This document shows positions 17,066 through 23,477 of a stretch of DNA of 32,462 bases, piece after piece. Below the pieces are notes generated by a model. It did no database searches. It was not told where the DNA came from and saw only the letters and a list, made by a program, of their open reading frames with translations. Position 1 is the first letter of the stretch. Every line of letters starts with the position of its first letter. Source of the DNA: CAZDSS01 sp964508185 (GTDB taxonomy: Bacteria > Pseudomonadota > Alphaproteobacteria > Sphingomonadales > Govanellaceae); the NCBI GenBank assembly GCA_964508185.1, contig CAZDSS010000018.1:1-32462 (forward strand), given 5' to 3'. A program made the position numbers and the translations under genes.

Positions 17066-18343
17066 ATGAGTAACAATCGGAACCTGTGGCGCGCCACCGC
17101 GACGCCCGCACCGGCAGCGTCTGCCCTCGACCAGGACATCACGGTCGATGTGGCGATCGTCGGCGGCGGCATCCTCGGTGCATCCGCCGCTCTCTCCCTG
17201 GCCGAGGCCGGCGTCTCCGTCGCCGTGATCGAAGCGGCGCGCTTCGGCGAAGGCGCATCCTCCCGCGCCGGGGGCTTCGTCGTGCCCCATTTCACCTTCG
17301 GCAATCCGCATATCCTGCACAACGAGCTTGGCGATCTCGGCGACCGCCTGACGAAGCTCGTGGGCGGATCCGCCGCCGCCGTGTTCGACCTCATTCGCAA
17401 GCACGGCATCGATTGCGACGCCCGCCAGGGCGGCTGGTATCAGCCCGCCCATTGCGCGGAAAGCCATGCCCGCATCCAGTCCGTCGCCCGCGCCTGGCAC
17501 GAGGCGGGTTATGACGTCGAGCTGCTGGACGGGGCGCTCACCGCCGTGCGCACGGGCGTCGAAGGCTATTTCGGCAGCTGGTACGCCCCGACGGGCGGCA
17601 CGCTCCATCCCCTGAGCTTCACCCACGGGCTGCTCGCCGCGGCGGCGCGCCACGGCGCACGGCTTTTCGACCAGACGCCGGTGCGCGTGATCGAAAGACG
17701 CAACGGCAGGTTCGCGCTTCTCGCGGGCCGGGCGACCGTGACCGCCGACCGCGTCCTCGTCTGCACCAACGCCCATTCCAAAGGTCTTGCCCCCGGCCTC
17801 GAGAAGTCGGTGGTGCGCATGAAGATCTGGCAGGCGGCGTCCGCCCCCATTCCTGCGGACCAGCGCCGGCATCTCTTCAAGAACGGCGAAAGCCTGTCGG
17901 ATACCCGCGCCAATCTCTTCACCTATCGCTTCGATCGCGACTGGCGGCTCATTACCGGCGCGGTCGCGGCCTATGGTCAGACGCCCGAAATGCACGGCCA
18001 GGCCATGATGCGGCGGCTCAAGGCCATGCTGAGGCTCGATGAAACGCCGCGCCTCGAATATTTCTGGCCCGGCACCGCGGCGGTCACGCGCTCGCGTCTG
18101 CCGGAAGTGGTGGTGTCCTCCGACGGCCTCGTCTCCGCCACCACCTGCAACGGCCGTGGCATCGCCCTTGCGACCGTCGCCGGATCGGTCCTTGCTGACG
18201 CCGTCATGAGGAACGGCTTCAACGAACTGCCCCTTCCCGTCGTGGAGCGCGGGCCGAGCGCGACCGTCGTGCTGCAACAGGCGGTCTCGGGCTTCTATCC
18301 CTACTACGCCGCGGTCACCGACTGGCTGGACGAGCGGGGCTGA
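17066..18343 (+). CDS. FAD-dependent amine/D-amino-acid oxidoreductase (DAO family)
   Basis: The 425-residue protein belongs to the DAO family (D-amino-acid dehydrogenase, sarcosine and gamma-glutamylputrescine oxidases). It has the N-terminal Rossmann FAD motif (VAIVGGGILGASAALSLAEAG, shown in part) followed by E and R at the ribose contact region, then GASSRAGGFV, and a C-terminal FAD segment NGRGIALATVAGSVLADAV. No signal peptide is seen. In the pathway it would oxidize a secondary amine or D-amino acid released by HyuAB or the amidohydrolase; the imine formed is the type of product RidA hydrolyses. Substrate not determinable from sequence. Confidence 0.87.
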   Translation: MSNNRNLWRATATPAPAASALDQDITVDVAIVGGGILGASAALSLAEAGVSVAVIEAARFGEGASSRAGGFVVPHFTFGNPHILHNELGDLGDRLTKLVGGSAAAVFDLIRKHGIDCDARQGGWYQPAHCAESHARIQSVARAWHEAGYDVELLDGALTAVRTGVEGYFGSWYAPTGGTLHPLSFTHGLLAAAARHGARLFDQTPVRVIERRNGRFALLAGRATVTADRVLVCTNAHSKGLAPGLEKSVVRMKIWQAASAPIPADQRRHLFKNGESLSDTRANLFTYRFDRDWRLITGAVAAYGQTPEMHGQAMMRRLKAMLRLDETPRLEYFWPGTAAVTRSRLPEVVVSSDGLVSATTCNGRGIALATVAGSVLADAVMRNGFNELPLPVVERGPSATVVLQQAVSGFYPYYAAVTDWLDERG

Positions 18344-18365
18344 CGGCTTCCGCCGTCTCCCCCTC
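18342..18365 (+). terminator. Weak terminator-like hairpin after the FAD oxidoreductase
   Basis: GACGGC and GCCGTC pair around a TTCC loop, overlapping the stop codon, followed by a pyrimidine-rich stretch containing TTTT. The short stem makes this a weak call. Confidence 0.35.
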
Positions 18366-18505
18366 TTTTCAAGCGCGACCGGCGCGACGCGCCCTTGATG
18401 TAACCTTCCGGTATCAATTTCGCTGTCACCGCAGGATGCCGCCTTTGCCGGGGTGCGGCCTGCGGCGCAGGCATTTAGCCGCCCTTTCCGGTCCCGCCCC
18501 CGCCC

Positions 18506-18527
18506 TCTGTTACAGCTGATTAACAGA
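18506..18527. promoter_or_regulatory. Inverted repeat TCTGTTA-N8-TAACAGA, candidate enhancer for the sigma-54 activator
   Basis: Seven bases pair perfectly on each side of an eight-base spacer. It lies about 115 bases upstream of the -24 element, the usual distance for an enhancer-binding-protein site. Binding by the activator encoded at 23467-24942 is inferred. Confidence 0.5.
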
Positions 18528-18641
18528 TGGATCGCATTTTACCCGTACGGCGCGAATACCGCGCCCGGGACCCGCAACCCGCGGCTTTTTCACGCAACGA
18601 TCCGCAACGAATACAATCCATTAGATATATATCTTTCGGGG

Positions 18642-18657
18642 TGGCACGCCTCTTGCT
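18642..18657 (+). promoter_or_regulatory. Sigma-54 promoter (TGGCACG-N4-TTGCT)
   Basis: This is an exact match to the -24/-12 consensus, with GG and GC at the required ten-base spacing. Transcription would start near 18668, giving a leader of about 90 bases before the repeat-protein gene. A GAFTGA-containing sigma-54 activator is encoded in the same cluster. Confidence 0.85.
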
Positions 18658-18756
18658 CATGGTGCCTTCGCGACCAGGCCCTCGTGCCGTCGCTCAACGG
18701 ATGCTTCGCCGCGACCGTGGCGAGGCGGTGAATCTTGCACCCAAGAGGAGGCTAAC

Positions 18757-19782
18757 GTGAATCACTGGAAACTGCTCGGCTCGGCGTCCATCTTCGCCTT
18801 CGCGCTCGCCATCGGCGGCATGGCTCAAGCGCAGGAAGCCCCCGATCAGACCGCCGGGACTGCGGCTGCGGACAATGGCTCGCAAGCAGGTGACGGCGGC
18901 AACTGGTCCGGTTCGGCGAATACCGACAATTCGAACAACTCCGACAACTCCAACAACTCGGACAATTCGAACAATTCGGACAATTCGACCAACGACAGCA
19001 ACAACGACAATTCCGACAACTCCACCAACGACAGCCTGAACGACAACTCGACCACCGACAATTCCAACAACTCGGACAATTCGGACGATGACGGGCTCGA
19101 CGTGGATGTGGGCGACGTTGCGCTGAATCTCGACAGCAACAACGACAATTCGGACAACTCGGACAATTCCGACAACTCCACCAATGACAGCAACAACACT
19201 GTCGACAGCAACAACGACAACTCCGACAATTCGGACAATTCGGACAACTCCACCAACGACAGCTACAACACCGTCGACAGCAACAACGACAACTCGGACA
19301 ATTCCGACAACTCGGACAACTCGACCAACGACAGCAACAACACCGTCGACAGCAACAACGACAACTCGGACAATTCCGACAACTCGGACAACTCGACCAA
19401 CGACAGCAACAACACCGTCGACAGCAACAACGACAACTCGGACAACTCCGACAATTCGGACAACTCGACCAACGACAGCTACAACACGGTGGACAGCAAC
19501 AACACGGACAATTCCATCAACGATAACGACGGTCTCGACCTCGATATCGGCGACATTGCCGTGAACCTGACCACCCTCGACAGCGTGATGACGGGCAACC
19601 GCCTGTTCGGCCGCGTGGGCGACGGGGCGACCCCGACGATCACCACCGGCAACATCGACGGCACGAGCATCCAGAATGCCCGTGGCATCAATCAGCTGAA
19701 CCAGAACACCGGTGTCGCGAGCCAGAACAACGCGATCGGCATCAGCGCCACGGTTCGGATGCCCAACAGCACCGTCAACTGA
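18757..19782 (+). CDS. Secreted Asn/Asp/Ser-rich repeat protein, candidate major subunit of a Fap-like amyloid
   Basis: I do not recognise a named family for the whole protein. It is 341 residues, starting after AGGAGG, with a signal peptide (cleavage near AQA-QE, residue ~26). Then come an N/D/S-rich stretch (~57-111), DGLDVDVGDVALNL (112-125), five 24-residue repeats (127-246), a second copy of the bracket DGLDLDIGDIAVNL (258-271), and a C-terminal domain with GINQLNQNTG (310-319) and a Q/N-rich end. It lacks cysteine and is strongly acidic. The GIN-x-L-x2-NTG motif recurs in the next gene and resembles the N/Q-rich repeat motifs of FapB/FapC fibre subunits. Together with C39 and FapF-like neighbours, this suggests the major fibre subunit. 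The amyloid role is inference. Confidence 0.75.
   Translation: MNHWKLLGSASIFAFALAIGGMAQAQEAPDQTAGTAAADNGSQAGDGGNWSGSANTDNSNNSDNSNNSDNSNNSDNSTNDSNNDNSDNSTNDSLNDNSTTDNSNNSDNSDDDGLDVDVGDVALNLDSNNDNSDNSDNSDNSTNDSNNTVDSNNDNSDNSDNSDNSTNDSYNTVDSNNDNSDNSDNSDNSTNDSNNTVDSNNDNSDNSDNSDNSTNDSNNTVDSNNDNSDNSDNSDNSTNDSYNTVDSNNTDNSINDNDGLDLDIGDIAVNLTTLDSVMTGNRLFGRVGDGATPTITTGNIDGTSIQNARGINQLNQNTGVASQNNAIGISATVRMPNSTVN
19135..19494 (+). repeat. Five tandem 72-bp coding repeats
   Basis: Each unit encodes SNNDNSDNSDNS followed by DNSTNDS(N/Y)NTVD. Copies start at 19135, 19207, 19279, 19351 and 19423. Copies three and four are identical over all 72 bases, while the others differ at several synonymous sites and by N to Y in copies two and five. 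This points to recent unit duplication and a likely variable copy number between strains. Confidence 0.95.
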
Positions 19783-19858
19783 TCTGTTCCTGACGGCCTG
19801 AGACGCGGCTGGCGTCCGGGATTCCGGGCGGCAGCCGCAAATCACCGGCAAATCCCCA

Positions 19859-19883
19859 CATCCGGCCGCATGGCGGCCGGATG
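19859..19883 (+). terminator. Hairpin between first and second genes of the amyloid-like operon
   Basis: CATCCGGCCGC and GCGGCCGGATG pair over 11 bases around a three-base loop, with no T tract. It sits in the 121-base gap before the small secreted protein gene. It could lower readthrough or protect the upstream mRNA, making the repeat protein more abundant than downstream products. Confidence 0.5.
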
Positions 19884-19903
19884 CGCGGGCTGGGAGAGAT
19901 CAC

Positions 19904-20275
19904 ATGAAAGCGTTTTCTCGTGCTACCGGACTGATCCTGGCCGCGGGTCTCTGGCTCGCGCCACCTGTCTTCGCCGACGCGCTCGACATGGACGCGGGCG
20001 CCGATCCCGATCCCTTCGCCGAATGGACGCGCATGGACGAAAATGCCCTGGCCGACAGCAGCGGCGGCGCGTCGCTCACCATCAACGGCCTCGGCATGAA
20101 CATGGCCACCAACACGGCCACGCTCAGCGGCAATTCGGTGGACGGCAACGTCACCACCGGCCAGATCACCAACAACAACCTGCAGGACGTCGGCGGCATC
20201 AATTCGCTGATGTTCAACACCGGCAACAACGTCAACTTCCAGAGCAACATGCAGGTGAACATCTTCCTGAACTGA
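19904..20275 (+). CDS. Small secreted Asn-rich protein, candidate minor/nucleator subunit
   Basis: The 123-residue protein has a GGGAGA ribosome site and a signal peptide (cleavage near VFA-DA, residue 24). An acidic segment then ends in a double-glycine motif (MDENALADSSGG, residues 44-55), followed by a short N/T-rich domain ending GINSLMFNTG (98-107) and VNIFLN. The GIN-x-L-x2-NTG motif is shared with the repeat protein upstream, suggesting a common fold and a minor fibre or nucleator role like FapB. The GG site could be cut by the C39 peptidase encoded next. I do not recognise a named family, and function is inferred from context. Confidence 0.7.
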   Translation: MKAFSRATGLILAAGLWLAPPVFADALDMDAGADPDPFAEWTRMDENALADSSGGASLTINGLGMNMATNTATLSGNSVDGNVTTGQITNNNLQDVGGINSLMFNTGNNVNFQSNMQVNIFLN

Positions 20276-20327
20276 GCCCCTGGGAGATCCCCGGACCGCA
20301 CGCAATCTTCGATCCCGCGAGGAGCAG

Positions 20328-21086
20328 ATGCCAAGGAGCCCGTCAGATTACACGATCCGCCCGCGGCGCCCCTTGCGTCCCCGCCACGGGCGGCGCCGCG
20401 CGGCGGGCCTTGCGACGCTTGTTCTTGCCACCATGCTCCCCCTGTCCCTCGAAGCGGGCACGGTCGTGCTGCCCCCGGCCCTCGGCGGGCCCGCAAGCGT
20501 CAAGGTCATCAGCCTCAAGGAGGCGCGCTTCCAGACCATCATCAAGCAGCAGTTCGACTTCAGCTGCGGCTCCGCGGCGCTCGCCTCGCTCCTCACCTTC
20601 CATTACGAGGACCCGGTGACCGAAATGGACGTCTTCCGGGAAATGTATGAAACGGGCGACCAGGCGCGCATCCAGGCCTACGGCTTCTCGCTGCTCGACA
20701 TGAAGCGGTATCTCGAGCGGCGCGGCTATCATGCCGACGGGTTCCAGATCGATCTCGACCGGCTGGCCAAGGCGGGGATCCCCGCCCTCGTCCTCATCAA
20801 TACCAACGGCTACAAGCATTTCGTGCTGGTCAAGGGCATTCTCGGCGACGAGGTGGTGGTGGGTGATCCCGCCCTCGGCGTGCGCCTTCTGGAACGCAGC
20901 GCGTTCGAGGCCATGTGGAACGGCATCGCCTTCGTCATCCGCAGCGACGTCAGGACCGGCCGCCGGCATTTCAACCTTGCCCGCGATTGGGGCGTGCGCA
21001 AGAAGGCGCCCTTCGGCAATGCGCTCAACAGCCAGAGCCTTGCGTCCTTCACCGTGCACATGACCAATCTCGCCAACAGTTTTTGA
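20328..21086 (+). CDS. C39 family cysteine peptidase, FapD-like, exported
   Basis: The 252-residue protein has an Arg-rich N-terminus and one hydrophobic segment (residues ~26-42), then a C39 peptidase domain. It has the oxyanion glutamine just before the catalytic cysteine (QQFDFSCGSA, Cys80), His164 (GYKHFVLVKG) and Asp180 (VVVGDPALGV), so the triad looks intact. Unlike bacteriocin exporters it has no ABC-transporter part. A stand-alone periplasmic C39 peptidase is the hallmark of FapD in Fap amyloid operons. Two flanking secreted proteins carry double-glycine motifs, the type of site C39 enzymes cleave. GAGGAG precedes the ATG, and the next gene follows directly after the stop. Confidence 0.87.
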   Translation: MPRSPSDYTIRPRRPLRPRHGRRRAAGLATLVLATMLPLSLEAGTVVLPPALGGPASVKVISLKEARFQTIIKQQFDFSCGSAALASLLTFHYEDPVTEMDVFREMYETGDQARIQAYGFSLLDMKRYLERRGYHADGFQIDLDRLAKAGIPALVLINTNGYKHFVLVKGILGDEVVVGDPALGVRLLERSAFEAMWNGIAFVIRSDVRTGRRHFNLARDWGVRKKAPFGNALNSQSLASFTVHMTNLANSF

Positions 21087-21095
21087 GTGACCGTC

Positions 21096-22037
21096 ATGAA
21101 AGCGCCAGAACAGCGTGAGACATTTCCGCAGAAGGCAGGAAGGATCACCGCACATGCAACCGGGATCCGCCGCAGGACGGTCGCCGCCCTGACCATTTCC
21201 GCATGCCTGCTTGATCCCGCGCTCGCGGTCGCGGCAATGCCTGCGGATCCCGCCGAAGACATCTTCGCCGATCTCGCACCCCTTGCCGCCGAAAGCCTCG
21301 ACCGCATGCGCGGCGGCTTCCGCGTCGGCAATCTCGACATCAATGTGGGGGTGACGGTGACGACGTCCATCACCGGGCTCGTGGACGTCACCTCCAACTT
21401 CTCCATCAACGCGCCGGGCGACCTGCGCAATCTGGGCAGCGAGATCAAGGCGACGACCCAGAAGGCCGCGGCGGAGGCGCGCGACGCCGCGAACGCTGCG
21501 CGGGATGCGGCGGAACAGGCGATCGGCACCGCCAACGCCCAGGCGGCCGCCGCCATGGCCGCGGCGCGGGAGAAGCTTGAAGCCACAATGAACGGCGTCA
21601 AGCCCGCGGCCCCCACTGCCCCCGAAACACCGGCGGCGCCCGAACCACCCGCAACGCCTGCGCCGCCCGCGCCATCCGCGCCCAATCCCGTTGTGGTCCC
21701 CGGCGAGGGCACCAATATCGACGTGGCGCAGCCGACCGTGGTGACGGATCCGTCGGGCGTCGTCTCCCATGTGGTGAGCATAAGCCGGACGCCGGACGCG
21801 GATGATGCGCCCGTGCCCGTCAGCCCCGAGACGGTGGCCGAGATCATCCACCGCATCTCTCCGGACGGCGGGCATACCTCCATCATCACCAACCGGCTGG
21901 ACAACATCTCGATCACCCAGAACGTGTCGGTGGACCTGTCGGTGGACAATTTCTCCGCCATGCAGGTGGCGTCGGGAATCCGGCAGGCGATCACCGGCAT
22001 CGTCCATCAGATAGGAGTGCTCAGCCTGCGCCGATAA
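21096..22037 (+). CDS. Secreted protein with double-glycine motif, Ala-rich helix and Pro-rich linker (fibre-accessory candidate)
   Basis: The start is placed at the ATG at 21096; a GTG nine bases earlier, touching the peptidase stop, is possible. The 313-residue protein has a basic n-region and a hydrophobic segment (~28-46). LAAESLDRMRGG (63-74) fits the double-glycine leader pattern, with hydrophobic residues at -4, -7 and -12. FRVGNLDINVGVTVTTSITG follows directly, then an Ala-rich helix (~109-165), a Pro/Ala linker (~169-203) and a C-terminal part with TNRLDNISITQNVSVDLSVDNF. I recall similar MRGGF-type secreted proteins near C39 peptidases but cannot name a family with certainty. A fibre-associated or secretion-accessory role (compare FapE) is inference. 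Confidence 0.72.
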   Translation: MKAPEQRETFPQKAGRITAHATGIRRRTVAALTISACLLDPALAVAAMPADPAEDIFADLAPLAAESLDRMRGGFRVGNLDINVGVTVTTSITGLVDVTSNFSINAPGDLRNLGSEIKATTQKAAAEARDAANAARDAAEQAIGTANAQAAAAMAAAREKLEATMNGVKPAAPTAPETPAAPEPPATPAPPAPSAPNPVVVPGEGTNIDVAQPTVVTDPSGVVSHVVSISRTPDADDAPVPVSPETVAEIIHRISPDGGHTSIITNRLDNISITQNVSVDLSVDNFSAMQVASGIRQAITGIVHQIGVLSLRR

Positions 22038-22086
22038 GGATCAGCAACTCACCGCCCCCCGATCCTCCTCTGGCGCGGTGCAGCGG

Positions 22087-22118
22087 CGCCAGGGGAGAGG
22101 CCACTCTCTCCCCTGGCG
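22087..22118. terminator. Hairpin between convergent operons
   Basis: Arms 22087-22099 and 22106-22118 (13 bases) pair perfectly around a six-base loop, 50 bases after the plus-strand operon stop. It has no clear T tract, but the position between convergent operons supports a transcription-stop or 3'-end role. Confidence 0.55.
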
Positions 22119-22149
22119 TTCGCGCGAGCGGGGAGCGGTCCCCGCATCA

Positions 22150-22178
22150 GGCGGTCCGGCCCCAGCAAGCGGACCGCC
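22150..22178 (-). terminator. Hairpin just past the FapF-like gene
   Basis: GGCGGTCCG (22150-22158) pairs with CGGACCGCC (22170-22178), seven bases beyond the stop of the minus-strand barrel gene. It has no T run, so it is a moderate call for the 3' end of that operon. Confidence 0.5.
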
Positions 22179-22184
22179 CGCCCC

Positions 22185-23477
22185 TCAGTTGAAGAGCCCG
22201 AACGAGAAGGGCATGCGCAGCGAGAATTCGATGTCCGGTGAATCGTCGGTGACGCCGATCGCCACGTTGGCGTTGAGACCGGCCGCGTTCCCGGTGGCGA
22301 GCGACAGCCCGAAGAGGAGCGATCCCACCTGGAAATCCTCGTTGCTGCTGGTGCGGCCGTTGATGACGCTCTTGGTGCCGAAGATGTAGTTGTGCTGGTA
22401 GCCCATGCTCATGGAGAAGGTTTCATTGAGCGCGAAGCCGATGCCGAAGCTCCCCGTGATGGTGTCCCCCGGATTGACCCGGCCGATCCGCGCATTGCCT
22501 GCGACCACATTGACGTCGCGCGCGATGTTCCAGATATAGCCGAGATTGGCGAAGAGAACGCCGGGGTCCGTCTGGTGAATGACCGTAAGGCTCGGCTCCA
22601 CGCTCCAGAATCCCGATCCCGTCGCAAGCTCCTGCTCGAAGCCGTTGCGGTCGCGCTTCACCTCGAAAGGCCCGGTGCCGGTGGTGCTTTTCGCGCGCAG
22701 GTTCGCGACGAAGAACGGCCACTTGCCCTGGCCGTCATTGAGCTGGTACTGCACGCCGAACTCGATGTCGCCAAGGCCGTGGCCGTCGAGATTCTGCAGG
22801 AAGCTCGGCTCCACCGGCGTGTTCTGCTGGCTGATGATGGTGGATTCCACCCGGTCGTCGCGATAGACGAAGGGAATCCGGCCCGAGATCTCCATGCGGT
22901 CGGTGATGCCGAGACGAAGGCCGAGCTGGGCGGAAAGATAGTTGCGCCGGGATTCCGTCGCTTCGATCGCGCCGATCAGCACGGCATCCACGATTTCCAC
23001 CCCCTGGAAGAAGAAGCGGTTGCTCGACGTGTGCGACGCCGTGAAGGTGGGTTCGATCGTGAGCCTTCCCTTGGGCGTCAGGATGCCGCCCACATCGGCG
23101 ATGATGGTGATGTCCTGCTCCGGCCGGGTCTCGGGCGGGGGGCGGGTCGCGGCATCGGCGGGCGGCGGCTCCTGCCGCGCGGTGTCGGGCCGTTGCGGCG
23201 GCGTGTCGGTGCGCGCCGGGGCGGGCCGGGTTGCGGGCGCGGCGGCGCCGGGTTCCGCCTGCTGGCGCACCAGAAGCTGGAGCTGGCGGCGCTGCTCGTC
23301 GATCTCCCGGCGCTGCTGCTCGATTTCCGCCGCCTGACGGCGCAGCAGCTGGTCCTGCTCCTCCACCTTGCGCCGCAGGTCCTCGAGCATGCGCTCCACA
23401 TCGCTCTGAGCGGCGGCGGGGACAGTCACAAGGCCCGAAAGGCAAGTGGCGGCCAGCAGCAGGGATCTAGTCTTCAC
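22185..23477 (-). CDS. Outer-membrane beta-barrel with N-terminal coiled coil, FapF-like secretion pore
   Basis: FapF is the trimeric outer-membrane pore that exports Fap subunits; it has an N-terminal coiled coil, a linker and a C-terminal barrel. This 430-residue product shows the same order. There is a signal peptide (cleavage AAA-QS, residue ~23), a heptad-rich Q/R/E coiled coil (~26-73), a Pro/Thr/Arg linker (~75-120), and a barrel beginning DITIIADVGGILTPKG and LTIEPTF and ending in MPFSFGLFN. The length is close to FapF. It overlaps the end of the activator gene by 11 bases, forming a two-gene operon facing the subunit genes. FapF-type function is inferred from architecture and neighbours; sequence identity to FapF was not measured. 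Confidence 0.78.
   Translation of the reverse strand: MKTRSLLLAATCLSGLVTVPAAAQSDVERMLEDLRRKVEEQDQLLRRQAAEIEQQRREIDEQRRQLQLLVRQQAEPGAAAPATRPAPARTDTPPQRPDTARQEPPPADAATRPPPETRPEQDITIIADVGGILTPKGRLTIEPTFTASHTSSNRFFFQGVEIVDAVLIGAIEATESRRNYLSAQLGLRLGITDRMEISGRIPFVYRDDRVESTIISQQNTPVEPSFLQNLDGHGLGDIEFGVQYQLNDGQGKWPFFVANLRAKSTTGTGPFEVKRDRNGFEQELATGSGFWSVEPSLTVIHQTDPGVLFANLGYIWNIARDVNVVAGNARIGRVNPGDTITGSFGIGFALNETFSMSMGYQHNYIFGTKSVINGRTSSNEDFQVGSLLFGLSLATGNAAGLNANVAIGVTDDSPDIEFSLRMPFSFGLFN

Larger units (their letters stand above)
18366..18756 (+). other. Regulatory spacer upstream of the amyloid-like operon
   Basis: No convincing gene lies here; two small open frames have no family features. The AT-rich second half holds an inverted repeat (18506-18527), a 12-base palindrome AGATATATATCT (18623-18634), a loose IHF-like match (18611-18623) and a sigma-54 element (18642-18657). 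AGGAGG precedes the repeat-protein ATG. Confidence 0.6.

Noticed and set aside
14798..18277. Minus-strand open frame of 1159 codons opposite the TonB receptor and FAD oxidoreductase
   Set aside because: It spans two real genes and their spacer on the other strand; composition is typical of a GC-rich shadow frame.
18453..18760. Small open frames upstream of the repeat protein
   Set aside because: They run across the sigma-54 promoter, have no ribosome site and show no recognisable protein features.
18846..19472. Minus-strand frames with LSELSELS repeats
   Set aside because: Reverse complement of the DNS codon repeats; no start context or signal. The plus-strand reading has signal peptide, ribosome site and promoter.
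19135..19494. CRISPR array or non-coding satellite
   Set aside because: The 72-bp units are contiguous with no spacers, stay in one frame and encode part of an exported protein.
18757..19782. RTX-type calcium-binding adhesin
   Set aside because: The repeats lack the GGxGxDx nonapeptide pattern, and no type I secretion genes are nearby.
20328..21086. Bacteriocin processing and export system
   Set aside because: The C39 protein has no membrane or ATPase transporter domains, and the candidate substrates carry Sec signal peptides.
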